From contig OU862912.1 in NCBI GenBank assembly GCA_917880885.1, forward strand, positions 50,021,117 through 50,085,116: 64,000 nucleotides of DNA. Direction: 5' to 3'. Position 1 is the stretch's first letter, and each line of letters starts with the position of its first letter. The position numbers and the translations under genes are program-made. Under the pieces are notes generated by a model that saw only the letters and a list, made by a program, of their open reading frames with translations, ran no database searches and was not told the DNA's origin. This DNA is from Limnephilus marmoratus (lineage: Eukaryota; Arthropoda; Insecta; Trichoptera; Limnephilidae). Of this stretch, positions 40,961 to 53,535 are shown one piece after another.

Positions 40961-42604
40961 CGTGGCGATAATTTAAGTATGGAATAAAGTTACAAGGATA
41001 ATATTGAAGTGTGAGTGAATTCCAAAAGTTCAAAAATGTCAAACATCAATGCACTGATGATTTTCTTCTTAAACATGTAATGCAGCAGTTTTTTCTTACA
41101 CACTAAAATCATTCGAAATTGAGACAAGCGGGCTACGTATATCTGCACTTCTTACAACAAGGAAACATACAATCATTATCACACATCTTTCTCACACGTA
41201 TAAAATATATCGTTTAATATAGCGTATATTACGTCTTACTTTTGTCTCACCGTTATGTATGTCCTCTCATTGGCCGGAGACGCGAATCCACGCGCGGAAA
41301 AAATTTCGAAAAAAAAATGTTTGTCTGCGATTTTGACCCTTCTACGTACAGAATTTGTATGAAGGACAAGGTCATAATCGCTTGCGCCAACATTTGCGCA
41401 GCTAATAGACAAAAATTTCATTCACCTGGCAACCCTAAAATACTTTTAAATGGTTTTATCTGTGGCATCGAAATGTCAAATTCGCCACAATTCTTTCGGT
41501 CAAAATCCGATGCGTATTACTTGACAAAAACATCGTAAAACCTATCAATTTATGTAATTAACGCAAGTTATGTTGTTTTGGTACGTAGTTTATTGTTCTA
41601 GGAATGTGTTTCGGCCAATAAAATATACGGTAGCTCAAAATTAATCCACAAAACATTCAATTCAAAATTCAAAGTGATGCTTTGTTAGGGAATTTTCGTG
41701 AAAGGGCCTGGCCTTTAACAGGTTGAAAGAGCTGCAGCATTATTAAAATATTACGTTATAATTATTTGGGGTTCTAACTGCAAAAAGCTAGTTTAGAGAT
41801 ATTTACGATTGAAATTTGGAACTTTGTTTAAAAATGATATACGAGTACGTATTGATAATTCGGTTATTAAAGGTCAAATGATAACGAACCGATAACGATA
41901 TTCCCACGAAAAAGATAGAATTGAACAACATCAAGATCTATTGGTTACTTAAAAAGATCAATGCATGCAGTCAACACGAGGCGTTAATAAAATAAAAAAG
42001 ACAATTTCAATAAAAATAATAGAGGTTATTATTCCAATGCACTTCAAACGATCAAACCCACTCGAAATCACACTGGCCTCCCGGCTGAGTAGATAAGGCA
42101 ACTTATTATTCCTAAATAGTACACTGAAGGACTGAAGTCCATAGACTGAATAATTCAGAGAAAACACATCATTTAAGATTATTTAAATCATCGCCGTTAT
42201 AAGGATGCTGTATAAGAATGATTTTTTGAAGTCTAAGAAAACACAATTGAATTTTTTTTATCAATTTCACCAAGAGTAAGGATAATTTTTTTTATTTTTT
42301 TTTATTTATTAGAGATAATATATTACAAAATTATTACATAAAATTTATAATACATTACTCCCAATGAGTTTAATAAAACTGATTTCGGGAAGGACAACAT
42401 TATACATCTAAAGGAAAATTATTTTTACATAAGAACACGGAAATCAATGAACAATACATAGATTTTTAAATGGACCCGGATTTTTTAATTAACCCTACTT
42501 CGAGCACACCGGACAAGCCCAAAGCCGAATTCCATCGTTTACCTTATCAGGAATGCTAATTCTAATGTAAATGATATTTTAGTTGAAAATTACTAAAATA
42601 GGTT
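40961..42604. other. No gene called
   Basis: Plus ORF 41242-41538 (98 codons, ending GFICGIEMSNSPQFFRSKSD) is the longest in this stretch. It has no domain I recognise; it overlaps a minus ORF of equal lack of character. The rest is AT-rich. A scrap at 42488 (ACTTCGAGCACACCGGACAA) resembles 2230. Confidence 0.35.
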
Positions 42605-42655
42605 ATGTTACAGAATAAGTTTAGTGTGATCGAGGAAGATATTTATATTTTTTAA
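42605..42655 (+). other. Micro-ORF MLQNKFSVIEED..., partner of 21358
   Basis: The 16-codon frame MLQNKFSVIEEDIYIF then stop. It aligns with MVPQNKFAVLEEETFVI at 21358, so it is a probable remnant of a mobile-element ORF start. Confidence 0.4.
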
Positions 42656-42741
42656 AGTTTCGTGACAATTTTCCGCTTTCCGAGAATATTCTAATATTTT
42701 CCGGTAGTTTGGAATCATATAAAAAAACAATTCCTCCAATG

Positions 42742-42938
42742 GCTGCTTTTATAATTCCCGCGGAAACCGCACGACAGCGGCAATGGCTCGCTCCATCTTG
42801 TTTCTTTAATACGAGTGAGGGAGAGGCAAGAAAAGATAATAAACATTTTCTTGCCTTTCCTTCACTTGTATTAAAGAAATGTGATGGCGCGAGCCATTTT
42901 CGTCACCGTGCGTTTCCGCGGATATACTAAAAGCAGCT
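42742..42938. mobile_element. Foldback MITE D, copy 4 (best preserved)
   Basis: Arms of ~95 bp: GCTGCTTTTATAATTCCCGC, GGAAACCGCACG, AATGGCTCGCTCCATC, TTTCTTTAATACGAGTGAGG, AGGCAAGAAAA, then ~9 bp and the same inverted. Non-coding; the 73-codon ORF at 42709 runs through it. Confidence 0.8.
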
Positions 42939-44862
42939 AATAATAAATCATATCGACGAAAAATGTGGGATGTGCGATTTTTTAATTTTGCAGAAGAGCT
43001 GTTTTCGTTTCTGATTTTTATTGTTTTTTAAATCAAGAAATATAGCATATTATAAGAAAAATATACATATTAATTTAATTTCGATTAAAATTCCGGAAAT
43101 TTAGATTTTTATATCAACAAGAGGAAATTAAAATAAGCCAACAAAACGATAAAATTTTTTTTTGCAGATCCGATATTGTTCTACGGGATCGTCGATATTC
43201 TCTTTAATATTCCATCACTAAAAACAAACAAGTGTACGACAAGTATAATCTATAATGTAGCCGAAAAACGCATCCCGCCGCAGTGTCGCGAGTGCATCGC
43301 CCTGTCCGATAACTGCAGATAAGCCGAACCGATAACGCCATACACACAGATAGAATACTATCTGCTGGATAGTGCACACAAAACAAACAACCAGCACTCA
43401 GTGGCGGACTCACTTTTCTGACTTTTGATATAATGGCAGGCAGCTCCGGGCCAAAAAGGCCCCTTTCTCTTTCATCATGACTATCATGAGTTTATAATAA
43501 ATGGTTGTTAAAAAAATGGTTTATTTTGTTGTTTGTTAAAAATTACTTGCAAAGGGACATGGCTCCATTCCAATTACTGGGAAGAGTAATTTTTACGTAG
43601 GATTTGTTGTTTTTTTATGTGTGGTAAGTACCTACGTTCTCATCGTAAAGGGCGAGGCAGTATATGGACGCGTTGTCATAGGTGGGAATTCCCACATAAA
43701 AAGTTTCCGCGAGACTTGAGATGTGTTTTTTTAATAAGGGGATTTCGGAATCTTTGTGGAGTTGGGAAACCCTTATCCATTTGGGGGCATCCAGGGCTAT
43801 GGGTATGGCTTTATTCTGGAATGTTTGATCCCACGATCCTTGGTGTGTGAAAATACATCGATTAAACGGTTTTTAAAATCTGTAACAGACGATGTCAAAC
43901 TCATAAATGGCAATAATATGCCGTAAATAAAATTGACAAACAGAATAAACTCATACTTACTTACCTACCACTTAATTCGACTTCGGAAGACATAAAATGG
44001 CGGGGTGCGGTGTCCAAAACGAAGTAAAATCTGTACAGAAATTTGATGAAATGTTCTATTTCACGGTTCAGCCTGTGTTGTGTGTCTACGTCTATTTCCT
44101 GTAGAAAATTACAAAATTTGGCAGTGCGAAATTTAAACGCACCTCACAAGTATATAATATTTGTTATGGCAAAAATATTTTAGATTTGTGCCGATTGTGG
44201 TATCTTTTGAGTATTAAAAGGGGGGTAAATTTAAAATATGTTAGTGTTTATATTGATTGACCATTACTGATTATAATATGTGGGGATATACAATTATTGT
44301 ACCTTGATACGTGCCTTCCCTGCCAGCACCCTATCCTACATTAGTGGTACTGGTATTGGCCCCGGTTTCAAGCAATGCCATAGGTATAGGGGATAGGTAA
44401 CATGAAGGAGCCACTTTTTTCCAACCCTAATAAATATGTTTCATGAAGACACATTTAGACAAACATTTTGCCATAATATAAGATATATAAAATCAAAATT
44501 TGAATCAAAATAAAATAATAAGAAACGACCCTAATGAAAAAGTGAATACACACAGAAAGAATATTGTAATTACATTTTCTTTATGTTTTAGAGAATATCC
44601 TACGCAGAACCTTTTTAAAAATCAACTAAACTAGGAGCAAAGGCGTTCTACCTGATTTTTTTAATTATTTTTATTTCTTATATTAGCAAAGTTACAAGTT
44701 ACAAGCATAAATTTACTTTTTTAACAGCAAAAATTACGACCTGTCAAATGACTGCGGATGGTCTATAGACATTTTAGGTAAAGCTACCTAAAAAGATACA
44801 AAGCCGTCGTCGATACTGCCCAGTTGGCACGGTAGCAATTGACTCCTTCAAAACCGCGGACC
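42939..44862. other. No gene seen
   Basis: Non-coding. ORF 43617-43850 (77 codons) and minus 43204-43413 lack domains. Confidence 0.35.
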
Positions 44863-44869
44863 CCCGTTA

Positions 44870-45135
44870 CACTTCTAATCAGTAGGATTTATAGGTTCAA
44901 TTAGGAGTTCCACAGAGCCGAACCCTCTGATATGAAAATATCTGGAGTCGGTGAATTTTTTTCCCATTTGCTCTCTGGTAGGTTGACATGTTATTCTTGT
45001 ATTGTTTTGTATTTATAATACTCATATAGTGCAATTGCATAGCGTGGATTGACTAGATGATCATTTGGGAAGTGTGTGAAAGGGTTTAGTTTTTCCTGTG
45101 GGGAAAATTTAACCCGGACATTTAAATCTGGTGCG
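44870..45135 (+). repeat. LINE-L 3' fragment, isolated copy
   Basis: AGTAGGATTTATAGGTTCAA, GAGCCGAACCCTCTGATATG, TAGGTTGACATGTTATTCTT, GTGCAATTGCATAGCGTGG and AACCCGGACATTTAAATCTG match, in reverse orientation, the tandem copies at 62754-63972. Confidence 0.75.
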
Positions 45136-45550
45136 TGTAATGTGACACTTAACCACTCAACTCAATGATAACAGATACAAATAACCCGAGTATCGATATT
45201 TTAAATATTGAACGTAAACAATATCCCAGGAAAAAATACTTGCACCTACATAATATTGCACATTGAATAGGTACTTTAGAAACGGCTCACCTTATTTTAT
45301 ATAACTGATAACGAAAAAAAAAACACACATATTTTATTAGACAACTGCATTATAAACTTTGCCTTACTTTTTTGTCGTTTCATGAAAAAATAATTCTTAA
45401 AAATTTCACAAAGTTAAATTTTTTTTTCAAATTGCGTTCGAAATCATAATGGTCTACATTTTAATTATTTTGTGGTTAACTTTTAGATTCGAGTAAAACG
45501 CGCGTTGTTTTCTCTTTCCAATACTGTTTAAATCATACTACTTACTCACT
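45136..45550. other. No gene seen
   Basis: AT-rich, leads directly into the truncated LINE. Confidence 0.35.
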
Positions 45551-46435
45551 ATGACAGTAATTCACTTTTACGCGGATGACAATACAGTTCATGATAGCTT
45601 TTTGTTTGACAAGCCCCCAAAGGGCTCACAAACTCCAACAGCTCGTAGGGCTTTGAAGCAAAGAATGGACGGTTACCTCGAGAGTGTTTTCTCTTGGGGT
45701 AAAAATAATCTCGTTGAATTTAATGTTTCAAAGACCCAATCTTGTCTGATTACGTCTAAAAGGGATCGAAATGAAAATCTAGTCCTTTTCAACGGAAGCA
45801 ATCTTCCGAACAGGCCCTCCATCGAAATGCTTGGTGTAACCCTAAGTGACCAGCTCCGGTATGGGGGCTCCATCGAAGCCAGAGTAAAGTTAGCCTCACA
45901 GAAACTGGGCGTACTGTACAGGGCCCGCAGATACTTTAATAGTACACAACTGCTAACCCTGTACAAATCACAAGTGCGCCCCACGGTTGAATTTGGCAGC
46001 CACCTCTGGTCTGGAGGTCCAAAATACCTGAAAAATGCCATCGACTCTGTGCAGAAACGAGCGGTCCGTTTGATAGATTCTCCCATCTTAACAGACGGAT
46101 TGCAATCTTTAGAGCACAGGCGTCGGGTGGGAATGCTATCCTTGTTCTACCGGTATTACAATGGAAGATGCTCCGAGGAACTAGCATCATTGATCCCTTC
46201 GGCACCGGTGCATAGTCGGGAAACACGCCAAACGCGTGCCCAACATTTGTACACGGTTGACATTTTCCACATGAGAACGGGTCGTTTCTTCGACTCGTTC
46301 TTGTGTTCAACAGCTCGGCTGTGGAATGATTTGCCGGCCTCTGTGTTTCCTCCTTCCTACAACATGGGTCTCTTCAAGACCAATGTTCATTCCTTCCTCT
46401 CCTCAAAAAGACCCTCCACACAGCATCCCAGATGA
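45551..46435 (+). pseudogene. LINE-A reverse transcriptase, 3' portion with YADD box, copy 2
   Basis: 294 codons are open from the first Met. HFYADDNTVHDSFL near residues 5-18 contains the YADD catalytic motif of reverse transcriptases (two of the three metal-binding Asp). Next come MDGYLESVFSWGKNNLVEFN and TQSCLITSKRD, a FNVSKT-type palm segment. The connection follows: MLGVTLSDQ, RRYFNSTQLLTLYKSQVRP, SHLWSGGPKYLK and AVRLIDSPILTDG. The C-terminal RLWNDLPASVFPPSYNMG closes the frame. The fingers, the first palm Asp and all upstream parts (endonuclease, ORF1) are absent, so it is inactive though uninterrupted. An open frame at this length and near identity to 5304-5966 suggest a young family. 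The Met at 45551 is only the first one in the truncated copy, not a true start. Confidence 0.9.
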
Positions 46436-46497
46436 CATAGGCCCTGAGGGAAATTATTTTCCTCAGGGCCTCCTGCGTGGAGTTAACGTATAAAAAA
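46386..46497 (+). terminator. LINE-A 3' tail, copy 2
   Basis: TCCTTCCTCTCCTCAAAAAG, CCTCCACACAGCATCCC, the CCCTGAGGG/CCTCAGGG hairpin, CTGCGTGGAGTTAACGTAT and an A-run. It is the same two-tier structure as 5944-6044, with one outer-stem substitution (TGCGTGG). Confidence 0.75.
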
Positions 46498-46977
46498 AAA
46501 GGACGACACAATTAATATTGTCTCCTCTGATATTAAAGGGGCCAATAAAAAATAACAATTTGAATTTTTTTAAATACCCTAAAGAACCAAAAATATACAT
46601 CCCATTTAGCAGTTTATGTGCCACTAACAAATTGCAGTTTTGTTAACGTTACATGTTAAAGCCATAAATAAAACAAAGATGCTGCATAAAACTGCTTATT
46701 AATATGAATTTTGTCCCTACAATGCACTGAATTCCCCAATTTCCTGTCTGGATTTTGACCCTAATGCAATTTAAAAAAAATCATAATCCAAAATATCGAG
46801 CACTAGCGTGTCCGTATGTTTTGCTTTTTTTGATACGTTACTTCTTACCTTCAAAAATCGTTAAAATTGCTGGGTTTGAACGCCGTTAAGGCCCCACATC
46901 CGCGCTCAAAAAGAAGAAGATGGAGAGATATGTTATTACGAATGTTAGAGGAGCAATAAAATCGAAAATTGCGAAAA
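46498..46977. other. No gene seen
   Basis: AT-rich, non-coding, up to the CTAT microsatellite of the next Helitron. Confidence 0.35.
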
Positions 46978-47477
46978 TCTATATCTATATCTATCTATCT
47001 ATATCTATATAAATAAATAAAAATGAATCGTCGAAATGTATGTATGCGCATAACTTTCGAACGACTGGATCAAATTGGATAATTATTTTTTTTGTGTGTT
47101 CGTTATTGTCAGGACAAGGTTTGTATAAGACTTCTGGTGAGCTCTGACATTATGAAATTTGTATAAAAAAATTGCTATTGGTGGCACGCGAGCTGTTTGA
47201 AAACTGAATGTATGGAAAGCGGGAGGGAGGGGGGAGGGGAACCAGGGAGGGGAAGGGGAACCTGGGAGGGGGAAGGGGGACCTGGGAGAGGGGAGGGGAA
47301 CTCGGGATGGGCGTTCGCGGGACGGGGAAAGGGGGGGAGTGGAGTGGGGAGAGGGAAGGTGGAGGTGACGGAGTGGGAATGCGAGAGGGGAAGGGTAGGC
47401 GGAAGGGAAACGGGACGAATGGGAAAGGACAATTTCTTTATTAAATGGCATAGCAACGTATGCCGGGTACCACCTAG
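46978..47477 (+). mobile_element. Helitron-like element, copy 4 (complete)
   Basis: Preceded by A, it starts TCTATATCTATATCTATC, then TATATAAATAAATAAAAATG. A strongly G-rich, A/G-repetitive centre follows (GGGAGGGG units). It ends with GGCATAGCAACGTATGCC, GGGTACCACCTAG and a following T. The four to five overlapping Gly/Arg- or Pro-rich ORFs on both strands are artefacts of the purine tract. Confidence 0.8.
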
Positions 47478-48769
47478 TGTTTAATAAAACACGACTCGTT
47501 TAAAATAGAGCAAAAATCTCGTGGAAGGTATCTTAAGTATCATTTAAAGAAACGTTGTGAATTTTTTCATAAGTATAACTTGTAAAATAACTGAAACAAA
47601 CGTGTTTTAATTTTCGGAGTTAACTAGGTATGCGATTTTTTTCTATCGAGGGAATTTTATATAATTTGCGTTTCGGCGTGGAACCGTCTAGATATTATCT
47701 TAAAAAATAACATATATTTTTTTAAGAGCTTAAAAACTTCAAATGTTTAAGGGAGATATGTAAGAAATCGGTAGAAATTCGGGTAGCGGCGGCTTAACTT
47801 TAGTTTCGGCACTTTCGAATAATAATGTACCTACATACTAGGTATATTCCTTTCGGATGTAACTAAACCATTTTTTGAAATTGGCGTATAGACAGAAATT
47901 CAAAAGAACAAATTTAAAAGATCTCCGTAAATCAAAACAAATACAAATTTTGTTCTTCTGGGATGAAATTCCTTCCCTAATGCTGTGACTTCATTGCTTC
48001 GTATTCTGCATGATGGTACAAGCGCAGTTCCACAGAGTTGTTCCAGGCCGCAGACTGAAATGATGATAGCCAACCTCCGATGGAAGAAGGACGTCAAAAA
48101 ATCGAAAACTCATTTACCTACTTATCCTGAAAATTAACAATTTCCAGCCTTTTCTGGTATCTGGCAACCCACGTAGGTACCTAATATCAGTCAGCAAATG
48201 AAAAAGCAAATACGAATATCATTGTCAGAAAAACACGAAATATTAAAATAATTAACAAAACCAATGCACAAAACGAAGAGTGCGATAACAATAATGATTA
48301 CATGACACATAAAATTCTGTAATCCTTACCTGTAACAATTATTATAAGTGATAATTATCAGCCTGAAAGTTAGGTAGTTGACGGGTACTTTTACTTCAAC
48401 TACTATTGGTACTTTCATAGTACCTATACTGTGAACAGTAAAAATAAACGTAACATCAATTTCTACACACATGTACACTAATTCACATTGTAAATTATAC
48501 ACAAATAGAATACCGAGGTACATCATATTACAGAAAATAAAAAATTATTAGCGAGTTTTCCGTGATAAAAAAATATCTAACCCTAATCTTGAAGTTACTA
48601 ATAACTTATAGCGTAGTGTGACCAAAAAAAGTATACGCGCTATCAATATCTACAATTCTGTATACAAATTTGGATTGTAAAAATACATTTTAAAAAAAAA
48701 GACTTCACCTGTAGCTACTAATTACTAGGTACGTTGGTACCTACATGGAATAGTATACATTTAAAAGGC
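47478..48769. other. No gene seen; start of the least repetitive region
   Basis: From here to ~52845 the sequence has few repeats. AGGTACCTACC-type words recur. No ORF with coding character. Confidence 0.4.
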
Positions 48770-48833
48770 CCTTGAGGTGATTTTAATATGAAAATGGAGC
48801 TATAGAAATCATGCAAACATTATTATTACAGTA
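48770..48833 (+). repeat. Tail repeat T with (TTA)n, copy 5, diverged
   Basis: CCCTTGAGGTGATTTTAATA, GAAAATGGAGCTATAGAAAT and ATTATTATTA; outer stem lost by mutation. Confidence 0.45.
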
Positions 48834-49039
48834 GGACCTATTATTACCAGAAAAAATACACGTGTACCTTCACCTATCAATTTCTATAGACCTGCATAAA
48901 AATTAAGATTGTCAATGACATTACAATACATCTAGACATGCTATTGTCTCATAAACTCGAGATAAAATGTGGCAAGTAAGAAACACTCTTGTTTCCAGTA
49001 AATTCTTAATTCAAACGTTGTGCATGTGTGACAAAGACA

Positions 49040-49222
49040 AGACATCAACGAATATGTGTGCATGAACGAAATAAACGGAAAGAACGGGCGGCGTTTTCAT
49101 ATTCAAAAGTTCCATCGAATACTACCTACCTACCAGACATCAAAGAATATGTGTGCACGAACGAAATAAACGGTAAGAACGGGCGGCGTTTTCATATTTA
49201 AAAGTTCAGTCGAATACTACTA
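49040..49222 (+). repeat. ~94-bp tandem duplication
   Basis: GACATCAACGAATATGTGTG.. and GACATCAAAGAATATGTGTG.. both continue AACGAAATAAACGG, AAGAACGGGCGGCGTTTTCA and CGAATACTAC. Two units, about 90% alike; not coding. Confidence 0.8.
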
Positions 49223-52200
49223 CCTCAAGGCCGACTAGAGAAGGAAGCGCCAAGTTGAGGTGTCAAGTGATCAAGCTGTAATAGAGCAACAACAAATGGA
49301 GGCGATTGTTGTTATACTCGTTATTGCTGATTTGTAAATTGTTTTAAAGCAAGCATATAAATAACCAGTGATTAGATTGTTTTAAACAGTGAAGTTTACT
49401 TAGCGAAATAATCGACATCGTAATTTGGCTTTTGCGCGCCTAGACCCGTAGGCCTTGCATTCTTAACTGAAGCATAAAATCTTCGGGCGGAAAACAATTG
49501 TATTATTTATAATAGACGATAATAAGTAATATGCATTTATTTACAATGAAATTTTATTCCTTTGTCTTTACTAGTGTTTGCCGAGTATTGAAAACATTTT
49601 CTAATCACACACGGGGGCATTTTGGCACTTTTTTAAAGCAATTTACTTAGAGATAGTACACGACCTTACGAGATGCGGAAATGTTTAGTACTAAAACTAC
49701 GAAATCGAAAACGCTACAATTGACTTGCTTTTGGCTTGCCACTTTGAGATTTGTACAGCGCGTCTATACATCTATATTGTAAAGGTACCTAAATAACACG
49801 AGAAAAAATAAAGGAGGAAAAAATGGTACCTAAACAAGGAAAACAAATAATAAAGAATGAATTGTAGGTATTATTAGACATTAAATAATGTTTAACATTT
49901 TTACAATACTATTATTGTTCAACAGATATATTAACAAAATGGACGACCTTACAAACGACCTTGGGACATTTCATACCAAATTTGCTCCAATTTAAAACAT
50001 AATTTTTCGAATACGAAAATTTCTCTCAAATTTCAAAGTAAGATTGAATACTTAATGCATTATTTGATTTTGTGATGTAACGATCCTGGATTGTCAATAA
50101 AATCAGAAATCATGCACAAATGTAATATTTATTGTTGTGAATATTGTTTTCATAAAACATCCTAACATTTTAAAAACAGACTGTAAAATTAATAAATCTG
50201 AAATCTACGCCTCTATTTTTTATACATACCAATGATGAAGACTGAAAAAATAAAAACATTATAAAATCACAAAATAATGCATCTAAGATAATTAACATAG
50301 AAACAGTGTTGTGATGAATATAATTATAAAAGATTCGGTAACTATTACAGACAGAACATACCTACCTACCTAGTAAAGCAGAGCAATGACAAAACAGAGC
50401 AAGAAAAAAAAACAGTAAAAAAGAGGACAATGAAATATAAACCATTTATTTTAGTTGCAAAACTTGCAGCCATGTAATTAAATTTCTAAACAGTAAAAAA
50501 TACATTAAATATATATTTTATTTACATGTACAATCTTAGGTAGTTTACGTTCTTCATTTCAGTATTCTTTCTTTGCTCTGTTTTATCATGTTTTGTTGGA
50601 ACAAAAATATTAATATTATAAAAATGTTACAAGTTATAAAGACAGGATAAGGTACCTACCTATACAGTATACAAATAGGTATTTTTCTCAGCAAAATCAA
50701 AATAAATCGACTGCATAGGTAGGTACCTAGTCACTCTAGGCAGGTTCGGTAATCAATCGAAAATGTTGTGCCTTTCGAGGTCAATTATTTATAGGCATAC
50801 CTACTCAGCAATCAAACATTTTAAAATACCTACCTAGCTATCGTCGGCAAATAGTGCCACTAAACACATGCTAAAAATCGTAGGTACATAATTAAAAATG
50901 TAGGTTGTCACGTGTATGCAACAATAATTATTTTTAATGCGTCGAATTTCCATAAGGCAAATCAAAAATTATCATCAACCGAACAAACTTTATGAATGAA
51001 AAAGACCAGACTAATGTATTGTTAGTTGTTAGGTTATATACGTCATACGTCAAAAGTAGCACAGCTTGCAAAGAAATTGGTAAACGTAAATGTCGACAGT
51101 CGTTTGTAGTAATGGTATAATACTATTTTAGGAAAAATATTTTAAAATAAGCCGTGTCTATTTCAGGCATTTGGTGTTTCAGGAACGTAAACACGTTGCA
51201 TGCTTATTATTGAAATATAGCTACGGGATACGGCAAAGCGAAAATGAATGCTACGTCTTCAAGTCATCAATAAACACCTAAATAGGTAGTGAACAATATA
51301 ACATAAAGAATATTTGGTGGAGTTTTTTAGTGAGTTTTATTGAGCAACGAAAGTAGGACAAGCTCTCGAAACTCGGAGCGCTCGAAGTGTGTTGGTACAT
51401 CTACTTACGTTTGGGACGCGTGATATTTAGGCGTCCAAAAATACGATGGAATTCCAAAATAGCTGCCACGCTTTCCCCGCCCAAAACACTGTCAGATGTT
51501 AAAATTACAACAAAGTCTCTTATTATGTAAATAGCACAAAAACAATTGACACAAATTCAATAATCATTCAACCAATTCGGGCACGGTATTTTTTTTCTTT
51601 TTAGGCGTATTTTTTCGCCGCTGACACTTGTTAATGGAACTGTTTCGCACTACAACACAGATGTCACACACACGAGTCGGTTGTCAAGTGGAAATCGATG
51701 CATTTACTGGAAATGCAGAGAGAAAACATACACAAAATGGCAACGATCGGTCGACAGCCGCTCACGCTGACAGCGGAAAGGTGACTGAGCGTTCTGTCGC
51801 GGGATGGCGCTAGCGTCGACTTCGCTTGCACAATTCAAATGATCGGGCCGGGCGATTCAAATACGGCCACTCTAATCAAACAAAATAAATTACCTCATCA
51901 AAATGGTTAACCATTTGTTGCCGGCTTCATATTATTTCAATTCATCGAAATACTCTTTTTATTAAGTTCTGAATGAATTTATCGTGAAATGGTAAAGCAG
52001 AGCGTACAATCTACGCAAGGCAACTCAATTTTAAGCCATGAAAATATTGGAAAGGATAGTAAAAAAGCGTGTGCCAATCTAGTCTCAGTGTGTTGACAAA
52101 AACCAACAAAAGTATTGTCATTTTTACTCATACGTTAAATTAAGTACCCATAAACCACTCTAACCGTTTGTAGCTGCCTTTTGTTTTTGGTCCATTTTTT

Positions 52201-52845
52201 ACCTGATTCTGGCACGACGCACGAGCGCAAAAACATTTTTTACTAAATAAATGTACTGAATATCTTTCGAGTGTTTCAATTTATGATTTGGACTTACTAT
52301 TTTCTCGTAATCAAAGTTATTGTAGACGAGACGATGCGCGCGCAGCCTCTCAAATAGGCCCTCTACTTAGATACAATATTATTACAATCATTTTTATTGT
52401 AAATTGTAAAATAGGTAGGTACTATATGGAGATGAAATTCAAATATTATGCATACGGAAAAATGAAGGTAAGTGTAAGTCAAAGTACCTATTAGAACAAA
52501 TTACAGGTAGGTATTGTCCACACGCTGCGTTGTGTGTACAGGTGAAACAATACGTCTGTAGTTAGGTACCTACCTACCTCACTTATATGTATTATTATTA
52601 TTATCACTATGCCGCCCGTGATGACAGAATTGTCTAGCGGAAGGTCACTCGTTTGACATTTTGTGTGATAAATAATTTATTGCGATATACAGGATGTAAC
52701 AGCACATAACCGTGGGATTTTAAACAATGGTTCCTCAGCATATTTCATATAATAAATAACTAAACAGTTTTACGTAATTTTTCGTTTTACAAAATTTTGG
52801 TTTTATATAATATTCATATTCCTTTCTTAATAATTAAAAAAAAAA
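49223..52845. other. Long unique stretch; no gene identified
   Basis: AT-rich with scattered ACCTACCTACC words. At 51620-51835 composition is more even and the 61-codon ORF 51628-51813 has no domain. This patch (GGTCGACAGCCGCTCACG, GCGGGATGGCGCTAGCG) may be a small 5' exon or promoter of a host gene whose body is outside the window; I cannot support it further. Confidence 0.35.
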
Positions 52846-53131
52846 TTGAAGTGAAAACTTCTTTAGCACCGTTGTGATTTGGAATTCGCATAAAACGGAA
52901 ATGACGCATTACAGCACCTGCTAAGCATCAAACTGCGCTCATTGGCCGCTTTTGAACTCGATGAAACGAAAAATTGCGACAATAAAATGAAATCAAAATA
53001 ATTGCGACAATTAAAAAATATATACATTTATAGAATTTAGCCTGAAAGAGAACGAGGTAGTATAATCGGTCCTACTTTAGTTTTCCAAAGGTTTCACTTC
53101 TACCGTGTGTGAATTGCACACTCTGATTTTT
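52846..53131 (+). repeat. Repeat E, diverged copy
   Basis: GAAGTGAAAACTTCTTTAGC, GTTGTGATTTGGAATTCG, GAACTCGATGAAACGAAAAA and AAAGGTTTCACTTCTACCGT, ending TGAATTGCACACTCTGATTT with a T-run. Same order as 9238-9478, with an insertion in the middle. Confidence 0.7.
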
Positions 53132-53366
53132 TTTTTTGAAATAGGCAATTCATCCTAAAAACAGTGCTTTGTGATTTAATTATTTCTTATTCCCTATTAT
53201 TAGAGGTAAAATCACAAGAATGAAATCCAAAATTGGTTTTATTTTTGATATAAATATTACGCATGTTCAAACTGAAAAAATGTAAGCTGTCGATTTCCCG
53301 AAAAAAAAAAAACGAGTGTGCTTTAGGCCACCCAACTGAAGTAAAACTTCTGCTCTATCTATAATA

Positions 53367-53535
53367 CTATATGATAGGAAGAGAGAAAGAAAATGTGCGC
53401 ACGCACTGGTCTCTCTTGCTCCTACAGTGTGATACAGATAATAGGCCTGCACTGTGCAACGTAACTGGCTATGAGAGAAAGAGAGAAAGAAAATGAGTGC
53501 TCGCACCTCTCTTTCTTGCCCCTACAGTAATATAC
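53367..53535 (+). repeat. Tandem pair with AGAGAGAAAGAAAATG
   Basis: AGAGAGAAAGAAAATGTGCG..CTCTCTTGCTCCTACAGTG and AGAGAGAAAGAAAATGAGTG..CTTTCTTGCCCCTACAGTA: two units ~100 bp apart, each able to form a GAGA/TCTC hairpin. Confidence 0.6.
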
